In this document: positions 12,201 through 24,345 of the stretch, piece after piece
Position numbering within the stretch: the first letter of the stretch is position 1
Layout of the letters: every line of letters starts with the position of its first letter
Assembly: GCA_950295325.1 (NCBI GenBank)
Contig: OX485803.1
Location: 74,413,554-74,477,553, forward strand
DNA: 64,000 bases
Reading direction: 5' to 3'
From: Polytrichum commune
Taxonomy: Eukaryota > Streptophyta > Polytrichopsida > Polytrichales > Polytrichaceae
Program-made: the position numbers and the translations under genes
Notes under the pieces: model-generated
What the model saw: only the letters and a program-made list of their open reading frames with translations
What the model was told of the DNA's origin: nothing
The model's database searches: none

Positions 12201-14928
12201 TTTCCATCTTTGAAGTTGTGGTCACGAGGAGTTTTGGGGCACCCATCTTGCCTGAGCATTGTGATAATGAAACTTCTTCACAAGTTATTACAAGGCCAGC
12301 TGAGTCACGGAAATATGTTCTCTTCTCTGAATTAGGGCCCACTCCTGCTACTACCACATTTCCTCAACAAGGAAGGATGTCAGTTCTATTTGTACAACGA
12401 AGACGAAAATGAAGAACGATAGTGAATAATTGCTCTATTGAGTAAGTGCATCAATCAGGGTGTGAGTGTCTCCAAATTTTATAATATATGGAGATCATGC
12501 AACATGTAATTGCGGGGAGCTATCTCGATCGGAATGGTGATAATAAGCTCTGCTCTTGCTGTCACACACTTCAACACAATTAACAGAATATGCAGAAATA
12601 TGTCACTGAAGGCTTATGACACACATATAAGCACTCGTGGGTGATAGTGAAAGTAGTGATAATTTGCTACTCACCTATTTTGTCGTTCATTTTGACTTCT
12701 ACATCCTCACTCACACCAACGTCTCTGCTATTTCCATCGTACTCTTGCAATGTTCTTTCTCCCTCTGAGTGTAGCACTTCCACATGGTTTGGCCTGCTGT
12801 GATCCATATGGAAAGGGGCAAACCTTTGATAAGCTGTACACGACTGTACAATCCTCCTCATCACCGAGAAGTTTGCAGGACATTACAACACCACCTGACA
12901 ATCGCAACATAAACTAAAGAGAAGAGCGAATTAACTGGACCAAGTGCCTCAAAGGGGAGAACCTATCTAGCAAAGAATGTAGAACCAAATTAAAGGGTCC
13001 TGTAAGACACTTGTCACTATAAGGAAATAGCATTATAGATAAACGGAAGCTTACGAGACTACGAAGAAGAGTATATTGCATGCCTCCACTGAAAAGAATG
13101 CAAATAAGATTAGTTCGGACCTCTGGTGTTCCTCTGAGCCATTTTCTGTCTTCGAATCCGGATTGGTATTCGAGTTGGATTCTTCCAGCATAGGCCTTTC
13201 CTCTGAGCCTGCCCTTGGAGGAGTCCGACTGGCATCCTCATCCGTCTTTCTCAATGTTGTTTTTCCGCTGGAAATTTCAGGTTCCTTCAGCAACTGAGCT
13301 TGAGAATATCCTGGTAATTCATTGGCTTTGTTTTGTGTATGTTCGGACGAATCTTTTAAGTCCCCTTGTATTCCTGAGCAGACTTTTCCAAATGTCTCCT
13401 GTTCTCCATTGACCTTAGCTTCATGAGCTGGCATTTGGGTGACTACCGTGGAATATTGCAATCTCACATGTACACTTGATTCTTGCTCTTCTTCAAGAGT
13501 CTCTTCATCTATCTGCGCAAATGTCTTTTGGAGTTCGCTAAGGTCGATGGGGATGGGCTTAGAGCAAATTTTAGGTCTCTTCCATGGGCGTGCTCCAGCC
13601 AGACTCTGTACATGACCATGCTTATCATGGCCATGGCCATTCCACGATGTCTTTGGTAGGGTCGTTCTGCCAACTGCATATCCAAGGCCACCAGTGACTG
13701 TGAGTGAACGATAATGAACAAAGCTGGTGGAGTACAAACTGAATCGCTGATCGGCATTGGCAACGAACAGGAAGAGCTGACCATTTTTTTTGCAGATAAA
13801 GTTCGAGGTTTCCAGAATCGAGTACTTGTACCTTTACTTTTGGAATTTGCTGCCAGCGAGTGCTTAAGCTTGAGCTTCGTTCGCAGTGTGCCTTGCACCA
13901 AGTCCTTGGAGGATTTAGCTTGCGGACGTTGCTTCATGGCCATCTTCTCCTCGAGCGTCAATTTCGTGCCTATCTTGGTCGCCGCTGGCGCCATGACCAC
14001 TTCGTTTTTCTTTGGAATGGAGTTGGTAGGGGAATGGCTGGTTCCGGCCCTTCGGGGACTGCAGGGATGAAGAATGTGAACCATGTCAGCTCGACGAAAG
14101 GGGTAACAGAACTCCAGCCAGTAGATACATGGACAAGATCATAGTCTGTGGCCAGAACACGAATATCTTAAATTGAGTTGAAGACCGACAATTGAGAATA
14201 TGCTGAATTAAGCTTCAGATTCAGTCCGCTACTTCTGAACCCTGCTTGACAGTAGTTCGATCCTAACCTCGCATGGAAACGGAACGGGGCCAAGTCCAAC
14301 GGTTTAGACAGGCTAAGGCAGCCTCTGCCACTACCTCCTGCCCGTCGAAATCTTTTAGCCACCTCTTGTATGAGAGTTTTTCCTTGAGGTTGTCCTTTGC
14401 TTGTTGCTTCATGTGTGTTCATTGGTCGTTTATTCTGCACCAGATGGTTCGCTTTCTCGCCCTCACTAGAAATGCTCATGGAAGTGCTGCCTTCCGATCC
14501 CTGCGATTACACAGGAAATTGTAAACCACGGGTATCGAGAATTGACAAGCAATGAAAACATGAAGCAGCAAGCGAGCTCTTCAGTGGCATGATCACGGTG
14601 TGAGATTCTTCCGGCGAAGCCCTCGAATGTGAATCACGTCCTTAAAGCGAAGAAGCAAGACTTCCAAAGTGCCAAAGAGAAAGGGATAAATCATGCTGGA
14701 GTGTTTACTGAAATCGCTTGCCTAAGATTCTTCAGCCAAACCTATACTAATCAATTCCACAGCGGGAGGAAAGAATCGAGTCCAAATTCACTGGAAAATC
14801 AAGAAAGCAACCGAATGCTGGAGCAAAGAACTGACCTCGGAATTTATTTCCGCATGCAAGCGCTTCATAACGTTCGGCATCAGAACTCCAATGTCGTCAT
14901 CGTCGCAATTCTCTGTAGTATCTGCCAT
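9275..14928 (-). CDS. CENPC: Centromere protein C (CENP-C), inner kinetochore, about 12 exons
   Basis: CENP-C binds the CENH3 nucleosome and builds the kinetochore. Firm exons (minus): 14836-14928, 14268-14500, start of exon 3 at 14058, 11635-12362, 11395-11499, 11135-11339, 10716-10804, 10331-10484, 9800-9907, 9275-9429; all join in phase. Exons near 13.8-14.06, 13.05-13.67 and 12.675-12.84 kb are real open frames whose exact borders are ambiguous. The exon at 9800-9907 encodes the CENP-C motif, [19 protein letters not shown] then MYGRVHS. The last exon ends [16 protein letters not shown], the short tail of plant CENP-C in place of the animal/yeast cupin domain. The N-terminus ([16 protein letters not shown]) is acidic and unlike angiosperm CENP-C as I recall it; the middle is Ser/Pro/Lys-rich and probably disordered. 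A KEN sequence follows in exon 10331-10484. Identification rests on the motif and tail. Confidence 0.9.
9800..9907 (-). other. CENP-C motif exon
   Basis: This 108-nt exon encodes [19 protein letters not shown], then [16 protein letters not shown]. The Arg pair, the R-x-K-x-x-P-L spacing and the aromatic WW (YW in most species) are the residues that in known CENP-C contact the acidic patch and C-tail of the centromeric nucleosome. Acceptor CCTCCAG and donor GTAAGC are both clean. Confidence 0.9.
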
Positions 14929-15897
14929 CGTCTCAATTTGTGTTCTACATTACTGAATTCAACAACGTATCCAGAAATTAGAGAAATACAAATCCACACA
15001 CCAATCAAAGTCACTTGAATTCTATAAGTGCGTGCAATTTGTTCCCAGAGCATTCACAAGCCTTCCCAAGAGAGAGGCGTGGGAGAAGCGACGAGAATAG
15101 CGTGCGAGGTAAAGCGGGCTGTTGGAAATGACCAGAACACCCGGAGACCTAATCGGACGGTTTATAAGGCACCCCGAAACAACGACGGCCCAGATACAAT
15201 TTTACTGTAAGGTGGAGGGCTAGAGGGACGGGTGCACGGGTACCTACGTCGCTGGGACATCGAATTTTGGCGGGAGAGTGTCGTTTGAATGTTATGGATA
15301 CACAAACTTGGATGAATGGAGGCTTGGGGTTCGTGGTGTCATCCATCATCAATGAAGGGGGTCTAGTTGAAAAAGTCCCCAACAAGGTTGAGGGCCAATT
15401 CATTCTAATTCGAGTCCATTACACCAGTTCAAGGTTTTTGATGCTATTTCCGGCGTTGAGTGATCTAGAAATAGTTGTTTTCGATTGTGAGTGCAAAGTA
15501 GTTTAATAACCCTTAAAAGACCAAGGTGTTTTTGGAAAAGTAAGATGATGTAGAATGGGGAGATTTCAAACGCAATTTGGCCCTTCAAAATGCAACCCCA
15601 ACTTGAAAATGAAGACATCACTTGAAGTCCTCAATATAATTTGCCCGCCACAAGAACCAACAAGCGTAGGGCATTGTAACTGCAAGGAGTGGAGTTAGAT
15701 GCTTGATTCTTAATTCTTCACATTGTACTAGAAACATGTATCATATAATTCATGCACAAGTGTAATATGAGTTTTGTATTTCATTTCTATATTCTTGGAT
15801 TGACGTCTTGGATTTGAACCAACCCTTCAATTGAAGAGCTGAATTTGAGAGCCCTTCCAAAATGAAACTCATATCAGGGCTTCAATCTTGAACACTG
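14929..15897. promoter_or_regulatory. CENP-C 5' flank
   Basis: Contains the E2F-type site and, on the opposite strand, a TATA-like TTTATAAGG at 15161. No complete divergent gene is seen; the frames at 15149-15620 have no splice partners. The upstream edge is the CENP-C partial duplicate at about 15.9 kb. Confidence 0.45.
15265..15275 (+). promoter_or_regulatory. E2F-type site upstream of CENP-C
   Basis: TTTTGGCGGGA fits the E2F/DP consensus TTTSGCGS. It lies about 337 bp upstream of the CENP-C start codon. E2F control of plant centromere genes such as CENH3 is established; for this gene it is inferred. Confidence 0.6.
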
Positions 15898-16900
15898 GTC
15901 CTAAATAACCTCGAACATCTAGAGAAATCACCGGTCATCTTTCAATCACTGTCATCAATTCTGTAAGTGGTTACAAAAATATTAATTGATGCCAATGTCC
16001 CGTGAACGCCAGAAATGGGATCACGATTTGTAGCCACCTCTTCATGCTCACAAGGGTATAATACCTCGTCAACTGAAGGTGGAGAGTTTTTCCCGCTGAG
16101 TTCCTTTTCATACCTGCCACAAGAGTTCACTAATCACAAACCAAGAGGATCGGAGTACTCACAAAACGCGGAATCAGACGTTAGGTGCATGGAAATCTGG
16201 GTAATCTGGAGACATTACTTCAAAAGAATGAAGAGCTTGTATTGACTATCTATGGAATTCGTGTTTCGTTACTGACAATGTCTTCTTATGTCGAACCCAA
16301 TGAGGTATGACCATCCTTGGCATATTTTGGCCTGTTTATCCTTTGCTAGAAAGAGTTCTCCAGTCTCTTTTACTAAAAATGATGCAATGTAAATCTAAAC
16401 AGAATAGCACATGTTGCTTTCAAGAGTGTCGCGATGCTCACCACTCACTTTGGACGGATTATTGATGTCGACTCTATTGACCTCGTCCTGGAGAGAATGG
16501 CAACCTATGTTGATGAGCAACGAAGAGAATGAGGGAATGGGAGTCATTGATATTGATCCTTTGGAATATGACGGCTCCGGAGCTCGTTGGCACAAATGGG
16601 AAAATCAATTGCCCAGAGGAAGAACTGTGTTTCGTCGACTACCATGTCATTCGTTTACTGAACAACATTCGTCTCGGCTCACCTGGCCAATGATCGAATC
16701 CTCTCAAGTCTTTTCCTTTTTCCTCTGCCTGCTGGATGCTGGCAAATCTGCTCCCAGATCCATAAGCCGGAATTTTCATCAACTCATCGTCCTGGAGATA
16801 GAACACGTCATCGAACGAGATGCAGATTTTCAGACAATTGATTGATCTGTGCTAAATGGACAGGCGCCAACACTAGTACCTAGGGCCCCAGTTAGCAACG
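15898..16900 (-). pseudogene. Partial duplicate of CENP-C exons 11395-11499, 11135-11339 and 10716-10804
   Basis: Colinear with 10554-11601, same orientation, upstream of the parent. Long shared phrases include ACTAAAAATGATGCAATGTA, GGATTATTGATGTCGACTCT and AATCAATTGCCCAGAGGAAG. The counterpart of exon 10716-10804 has lost about 60 bp including its acceptor (sequence jumps from CTGAGTTCCT to TTCATACC). The donor of exon 11135-11339 (GAAG then GTAACATG) reads GAAAGCAACATG here. The copy has no start, CENP-C motif or stop exon, so it cannot make the protein. Confidence 0.88.
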
Positions 16901-17229
16901 GTTTTTCACTTGGGCGTTGTTGCTATGTCCAGTAGTTTACAGTTTTGTAACGGATTTAGAACGCTCTCGTATGACTCATTGTTGTAGCATTTTAAACACA
17001 TAAATTTGGGTGTTCCAGGATTGTAAAAATTCATATTCTATCATAAACCACAGATGGCTCTATATTCTGACAAAAAATAATTACACTTCCCTCGAGTTCT
17101 TGGCACTTGTCAATCCTACACTAGTGGAGACCTTTGAATCCCACGTGGAAACTACATTCCAGCGTTAGTAAAGATGAAATAGCACCCTCTATGGTATAAA
17201 ACCACTTACTCAAAGTTGAAGAAACAAAA
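16901..17229. other. Intergenic with a short shared repeat
   Basis: About 70 bp around 17135-17200 (CCACGTGGAAACTACAT, then AAAGATGAAATAG, CCCTCTA) recurs at 46262-46320. No gene seen. Confidence 0.5.
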
Positions 17230-18459
17230 CTATTCTATTGTGAAACTCTTTGTATGATTTAATCTCCTTGCAAATGAAACATCAATATTGTATTGTACTA
17301 CAAGATTGTAGTGTAAATACATGACTGTGCTCAGGGAATGCCGGTAAATCCTCAAACCATCCACAGGCTCCTGGATGTGAGGTGGATGTTCTTCGTTGGA
17401 GCAGACGTAATCGCCTTCGAACATATTGCTATCAACGTCAAATGAGGGCGATCCATTTGGCCACAAGGTGTTCCGAGTCTTGAAGTTGATGTCACTAGGA
17501 ATTCCAAATGAATGGCCCTCTGCAAGCCTGGTGTCCCATCTCAGAATCTGTGATAGATGGCCACGCCAGAGAAGACTCTTTACATCTGGAGTGTAGGGTG
17601 GACCATGAAAGAAATGGCCGCCTCCGAACCCACGATCTGCCTTTATGAAAATCTCGTCATCCAAGAGCCCTGTGATGACCCGAATCTGTGCTGCAGGTAT
17701 GCGACGCTCTCACAACCACTTGGAGATCAACATTGCCTGCCTCACTCTGTGGGGCGACACTCTTAACTTTTGGCATGTCGGCAACTATAAGCTTCTTGTC
17801 TTCGCAATCTTCAAATTGTTCATGGCAGACTCATGAGGTTGGTTGTGAAGGTGGCAGTTGCAACATATCAAATGGCATTTGGGCAGGTCGGAGGGATTGA
17901 ATGTGCCACAATTGTTTGATTTCCCCCCACCTCCAACACATTTACAATTCAATTGAGAAATCATGTCTTCGTTGAATGTGTGTAGACGTTAGGATGGGAA
18001 TCCGTCGCCATCGAGCTCCATTCTCCCGTTTCTTCAACAGGATGAGAATCTGTCGCCATCGAGCTCCATTCTCCTGTTTCTTCAGCTACGAGGCAATGAC
18101 ACCCTGTGGGATGTTCGGGGGTATATGGTGCAAACCCAAAGCATTTGCCATGGAAACCAATGCAATCAAGGGCGAAGTTTCGATCTTGTTTTCCTCTGCC
18201 TCAACCTGGACTTGCTTGTCCTTTGCTTCAGGCTACACATCAAAACACGTTGTCCATCATCATTATAGAGCAGGTTTTGTGAAAACAGTGTCTGCCAATT
18301 ACTTTGGCACATGGTCATGATGAAACATTTCAATGGGTTGACTTTTCGTCCAATTCCAACAGAATTTGAAGCATTGCATGACAAATCATAATCAATACTA
18401 TTGATTGGAATTTCAAATCCATCCCAAAAAGTTGCAAGCTTCATTTGAATCAAAATCAC
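17230..18459 (-). pseudogene. Decayed coding sequence of unknown family
   Basis: Several protein-like stretches lie in one order but different frames on the minus strand. First, MKLATFWDGFEIPINS near 18.4 kb; then IETSPLIALVSMANALGLHH near 18.15 kb; then two copies of a 16-residue unit EETGEWSSMATDSHPV (48-bp repeat, about 17995-18090); then KLIVADMPKVKSVAPQSEAG near 17.77 kb; last, a 140-residue frame with GGGHFFHGPPYTPDVKSLLW ending at 17230. The frame changes are not explained by introns of workable size. I do not recognise the family. Either a frameshifted pseudogene or a gene whose introns I failed to place. Confidence 0.5.
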
Positions 18460-20967
18460 TCAAAAAATTGGTGGTTTTGGATCTCTGAAGGATTTAGGGT
18501 TAATAAGGGTTCTCATAGCCTCTCTACAGATGTGAATGTGACAAAACAATATGTGGGACTACTTCTTGAATTGCTCCAAACAAATTAATTTTTCGCAAAC
18601 CATCTATATAATCAAATGTAGTATGTACACATTATAAATCATGATAACTTAAACATGATGTAATTTGGCTTTATATCATACTTGAGAAGTTTTTAAAGAT
18701 CCATCACTTCTTCTTCTTCTTTTCATTTTCATATCTAACCTTATTTATCACATTTGAGATTAAAACTTTCACAGATTTCAAAAATAAATTTGAAATATAT
18801 TAAGCAGAAAAATCACATGAATTGTGTAGTTTTTATCATTTAGCGTTTGTAGATATAAAACATTACCATAATGTGGTCTAGGTTGTCTGAGAAAAAAAGT
18901 TGAAAATTTTAATTTCTTATCATTTTAATTTTTAAACAAGCCCTATGGAGAGAAGTCTTAATTAGTTGCAATCAAGTAGATTTTATAATTATAAAATAAT
19001 ATTTTTAAACATTCAAAATATCATGTATCATGAAATTAATTGGTATTCTATTTTCATCATCGTTGTCATTATAAAAATTGTTGTCATTATAAAAAATGTT
19101 GATGTTTGGATTATAGTTGTTTTACTCATATTAATTTGGACTAGTATCACACCATTGAGTGAAGGTCATGTGTATCATTTGAGTGAGCTCGACCCTTAGC
19201 CCCTATAGGTTGAAGTAAAATCTTCCCAAAGTTGCTTTAATTAGTTCAATCCAATCCAGAACCTTATTAAAGAAAATCGGCACCTCTTGTAAGTAGATCT
19301 GACCATACGGATGGAAGGCTCACACAAAGTTTTAGTTGGCCACGAGTCCAAATTCGGATGATAATAATGTAAATGTGCGTATTGGTTTGTCAAACAATGG
19401 TGATTGCTAGGACAAAAATACCACAAGAACATCCACCATGGCCTTGAGGGGTTCAAGGTTGTATCCAATGAACCAAGGCTTTCTACTTCACATAGAAAAA
19501 AAAACTAAAGCTCACGTTTTTAGCAAAAAAGTTATGAGTTCAACGACACCAAAATGACACAATGTATACTGCACAATGTATACTGCAAGTTGGTATGTGC
19601 AATTAGGTTGCCTTCACGAAGAGGTTACCCATGCAAAAAAACTTGGGTGAACCCTAGATCACAAACACTAGTATAATTGTTTATTCATCCATGAAGCAAC
19701 CACAATTATATCAAAATAGTTATTAAATTTTGTTGATGTGGTTGTAGATATTCAAAATAGTAAGTCATGTTTAATGTGGGGCAATCTAGTTGCACATCGG
19801 TGGGGGAGATGATGGCTTCACCATCACCACCATTGCATTGTCTATTGTGTATTAGAGTTTATGATTCTAAAATTCATACACTATTTAGTTGCTCTCAACC
19901 ATTCCATTCTAATAATATTCAGCGACAATGCTTCATTCGAGTTTATTAGGTTAAATAATCTTAGATAAGCATCCATAAGGTATAATTCTAGCCCCTTACA
20001 TGACATATTCACGGCCCGACCTAACTTGGTCACTCAACTTGTCCAAACTTGCATCAGGTGACAAACCTATTAAACCCAACAATCTACAAATTATAACCTA
20101 AAGAAGGATCTATATGGTCGTATTGTAAGCACTTCTTAACCATAGACAATTTTGGTCATTGCCATTGCATTTAAATATCTTCCTTTAAGGTTTTAGAGCC
20201 AAAGTTGAGATGCAAAAGATTTAAGAAATCAAGGTGAAGAGTCCCATTTACTTTAAACACCCTCATAGTAACTCCTCAACTATGTTAACTATTGAACCCT
20301 AAATTGGTGTTTATATTTCCAGCATAGAGAAAAATCTCAAAGTGACACATATCTTTGTGATATCTATTCTTGAGCCATTTGTAAATACAAGAGGCTTGGC
20401 ATATATAACATACAAACCCATTTCCAATAACCCCCCCTCCTCAATCTTAATACATAGAGCTCCCTAAAACCGTGAAGTTCCACACATGTAGCCGTTATTT
20501 TCTAAAGTGATGGAAAAAACCATGAAGAATCACACATGTAAGTTAGTCCTTACATTCAAAGCAATGGAAAAAATAAAAAGGCACAAATTTGAGTTCCTTG
20601 AAAAGGGCACTGATGATACTCAAGTTTTTGTCTCCCAGTTATTGGAAATAGGTTTACCTATGTTGTGAATATAAGTTGGGAGAAAATCTTGCCTTTGAAA
20701 ATTTACAGAATTACAAAACTTGGAAATAAATAGTGAGTTTTTTGGTTAAACGTTTTAAAATCAATTTATGAACTTGTAAGAAATCACCTCAGTATCACAC
20801 TTGTACTACATTTATGCAAAATTGCTTACGGGTAATAGAAACGGGTATGTTTGCCTTAGACTAATTTAGAAAAGTGGCCCACAACATCACTCAATTGCGT
20901 TATGGGCCTATGTAGGCTTGGTATCTCAACTCAATTGGCATGTTGGAATAAGGTTGTCAAATACTTA
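18460..20967. other. AT-rich intergenic DNA, no gene seen
   Basis: Short frames only, with many A/T runs. No terminal inverted repeats or matches to other families in the window were recognised. Confidence 0.5.
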
Positions 20968-21460
20968 GGGCCACTTTACATACGAGACTGAGGGCCCATG
21001 ACCCTTGCATTTCAAGCACTCTCATTGGTGGAAATGGCAGAGCCTGTCCAAAATTGCTTCACACTATGCTTGAGGGACCAACAGAGTAAGTAAATGCAAG
21101 ATGGGTGTAAAGTCTACATGGATTTCTACATGGCATCAAATGGATCATGTTTCATGTTTCATGTTTCAGAAACCACCTCTTGGAGGTAAGCCTAAAACAA
21201 AACTAGGAGATCATGGCACTTCGATTGCTCACAACTATTGATTTATTTGATTTTATCATGCGTGAGGATCCGCAAGAATAGATATTCATTGATTTAGCAT
21301 ATGGTTGAGGGACCGGTCACATATGACTTTACACTTACACTGGAGGGCCTATGACCACACTACATGATTTTGGAAGTGTCTTGGGGACGGCCTTTGGACA
21401 GTTCTTTTGGGATCTCACAATGTCATGGTCACAACTCTTGGCTCGCGTGTGAAGTGGCCC
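20968..21460 (+). mobile_element. MITE family B, copy 1 (PIF/Harbinger-like)
   Basis: Starts GGGCCACTTTACATACGAGA and ends TCGCGTGTGAAGTGGCCC, inverted ends of about 20 bp. Flanked by TTA on the left and TTC on the right, close to the TTA/TAA duplication of PIF/Harbinger elements. No coding capacity. Interior matches copies at 26104 and, reversed, 30178. Confidence 0.85.
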
Positions 21461-22309
21461 TTCATCACTTTTAGGTCATTAAATTGAAAACATGTTTAGA
21501 ACTCTTCAAAACCCATTATAAAAAACATGCTCAACCATTAGAGTAATGGTTTTAACACCATCCACCTTATGCCCCCCTCCCATTCAATGTTCCTTTTTTA
21601 GAAAGAAAATTCCCTACATTTCTTGAATTATAAAGTATGCAGTCCTTGTTGTGTCACTACCCATAATTGTTAATTACTTAGTGGCTAATTGCCGGTAGTT
21701 GCTCGAAGGGTCGGATGTTCTCCAATTTACATCGGCAAGAGCCAGTCTTTTGTAAAATCAATCGGCCAATTGCCTATATTTTCATATTTTCATTGGCCAA
21801 TATCCGATCAAATGGAATTCATATCGGCACTAATTGTTTAAAAAATGTATGAAAAGTTATTAGAAATAATTTCTTAGTACAAAATCTTGAATAAGTGAAA
21901 AGAAAGGCATGTTCATAACTTTAAATTTGAAGAGTTAATATCCTGGGCAGGAATTGAACCTAGCAATGCCTTCACCGCTTGAAGTCCAAGGGCCCCCCAA
22001 TTCTTCATAGAAGCAATTGGATTTGGTCATGGAAAGGTTGCATAATTCAAAAAGTTTGAGGTTTAGGGTACTTCCTCAAGTGCATCATCAGATGCCCCAG
22101 ACAAATAGCGCTCTGGATGCTTCCGGCTGAAATCCAGTAACTCACAAGAAAAATTGGCTACATTTCCAAGACATTTTCTGGTCCATCGGCTAATTGCTGG
22201 AGGATTGAAATTACAGTTGGATTGCCATCTGATGATTGGAAATTTGGACCGGCCATGAGGGGAAATCCATCAGCTGATAATGAACTAGCCGTCGGTTTTC
22301 CCCGAACAT
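21461..22309. other. Repeat-like DNA with a tRNA-like patch
   Basis: Several phrases built on ATCGGC or GGCCAAT recur (21715-21840 and 22180-22300), suggesting an old element whose ends I cannot fix. On the minus strand near 21945-22005, GGTTCAATTCCTGCC resembles a tRNA B box but no cloverleaf can be completed. Confidence 0.35.
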
Positions 22310-22681
22310 AAGGTAGGGGTGGCAATTTCCGTGCGGGTCCTAAAGTCGACCCCTATGTCGGAAGCACCTTTCTAGGTGCTTTTACCTGGGTTTACAAAAG
22401 CACCTATCAAGGTCTTTTTACCGTTCACAACGCTGCCAGCGGTCGGTTTTAGAAATCCACCCTGTGGATATACCACGTACCCTATGTGCGAATGTTGGTC
22501 ACTCTACAAGGTTTCCTTTAAAATTTTGTAGGAAATCATAAACATGCTGGAAAATTTTGATTTTTTCATAGTTGCTCTTGCAGCAGCTTTGTGGAGCCCT
22601 CAAAATTTATAAAAAAAAAATAGTTTTAGCATCCCAACTAGGCACATCTAAAATTTGGACGGAAATAGCCACCCCTACCTT
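22310..22681 (+). mobile_element. MITE family K, 372 bp
   Basis: Left end AAGGTAGGGGTGGCAATTTC and right end GGAAATAGCCACCCCTACCT form an inverted repeat of about 23 bp. If the ends are taken as AGGTAGGGG, a TA flanks both sides, as for Tc1/mariner. An internal pair AAGCACCTTTC/AAAGCACCTATC adds another potential hairpin. Single copy in this window. Confidence 0.8.
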
Positions 22682-24039
22682 AGCTCAGCTGTGTAAGAAG
22701 TGTTAAACAAAAAGGTCAACATTATCCTCATACAATACAAGACTCTCACACACTATAAAGTTGATTTTGTGATGACTTTGCCTAGCAATCAAGCATTAAT
22801 GGACACCCCCCCCCCCAACCAATGTGATGCCAAAAGACTGCAATGTTGTGTTAATGACCTTTGACAATTTACAAGGGCCACCAAAAAAATCATTTTTTGA
22901 ATTCATTCTTGACAACTATGTTTCTTACCATTTATTAACATAGTTTAATTTTCTTGAATTTTCTCAAATATGTGAAGAGACCCAAAATCAACAAAAACCA
23001 TGGGGGTGTCACTTTAAGGACGTGCTCCCAAGCCCAACCACACCGTACATTTATAAGCATAGGAAATTTATGTCCATCAGTGAATCTAAGGGCTACTTGT
23101 AGGGAGTACCTTACTAGACAACCCAATCATGCAAGGGTCTTGCTTCTTGGAACAAGTTGCCAAAGGGAGAGACACATGTACTTAGATGAAAGGGTGACAC
23201 ATCTATAACCGATAATACAAGAGAGTTTGCATCTATTTAGGAGAAGTGATAGCGGGCAATTCTTTTTCTTGTAAAGAGAAAAAAATTCTAAGGAGAGTGC
23301 AGAAAATTATTGATTTTTCTACTTGAATATGGAAATTGTTACAAATTTTGAAGCGGTAAAGTTAGGGTAACACATGGTTGATCTAAAGTTAACTCATAAC
23401 CGCTCATCTAGATTCTATTGCTTGGCTACAACAGTTTTCAAAACTCTTATGAGGGTAATCAACCACAAGCTGCCACCATATGAACCTTAATTATGTTCGC
23501 CTAAAAAGTATAAATCTTATCCATGTGGCATTACATGACCCTTGTGAGCGGTTAAATGGACCCGGTCGACTATGGATGCCTTGACCTTAATAAATTCTCT
23601 CACATAACATTAATAAGCTCTACTTATCACTTACCCCTAGGCAAGAGTATAGTATGGCCAAGTGCCAAGACTAAGCATGCCATAAATCTCAACCAACAAC
23701 AACCTGAGTCTTAGCGTTGTGAACTTGTGGCAAGGTCCCCATGGAACATGGTTGCTTTGTTATTTAGAAGGGATGAGGGATGATGAGGCTTAGCAATGTC
23801 ATGCACATACTAGAACTAACATCCTGAAAGAAAGTCATAATTGGGTGTATGTGTGGTGAGGTCTTACTTGAATGTTTGCAATTTGAATGTTGTCATTTGA
23901 GACTCCAAAAAGATAAATTAACCAAGATGGGGTTGTAAGAGCCATTGAATGAAACCATGGTTTCCATAGGGAATAGAGGGTATGAAGCAAGCGGGTGTCA
24001 AACCTCCAATTTTAGCCTTGCACCACTTCTCACAGGAAA
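22682..24039. other. Intergenic, no gene seen
   Basis: AT-rich, with a C-run at 22807-22816. No open frames with coding character. Confidence 0.5.
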
Positions 24040-24345
24040 TGAAACATGCAATTACTAATGGATGATTACCAATTCAAACCATGCATGTAACCATTTTCCT
24101 CATAATTTGTGGAGCTCATGTGAATTTATTTTCATTGCCAAAGTAGATATTTACTTTCTTGTTAAATGGTCATACAAGTCACTCCAATTATGTTGGCTAT
24201 TAAACCTAAAAAGATTAATAAATCTCGAACACATATTCCAATATGGAAACATTTCTTTTCAATGTCCATTCTTAGATCCACACTTGACCATGCACCACTC
24301 AAATAAAGGTGTCCATTTTAAGATGAGTAACCAAGTTACACCGGC
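24040..24345 (+). repeat. Dispersed repeat I, copy 2
   Basis: Shares CCTCATAATTTGTGGAGCTC, ATTATGTTGGCTATTAAACC and ACCACTCAAATAAAGGTGTC (or close variants) with the copies at the two ends of the window. Noncoding. Confidence 0.65.

Noticed and set aside
11873-12412. Plus-strand frame of 179 codons
   Set aside because: Antisense to CENP-C exon 11635-12362, which has matched splice sites and phase on the minus strand.
16411-16845. Plus-strand open frame of 144 codons
   Set aside because: It is antisense to the CENP-C partial duplicate; the original region has no matching plus-strand frame, so it is accidental.
21945-22005. tRNA gene on the minus strand
   Set aside because: Only the T-arm-like GGTTCAATTCC is present; acceptor and anticodon stems cannot be paired.
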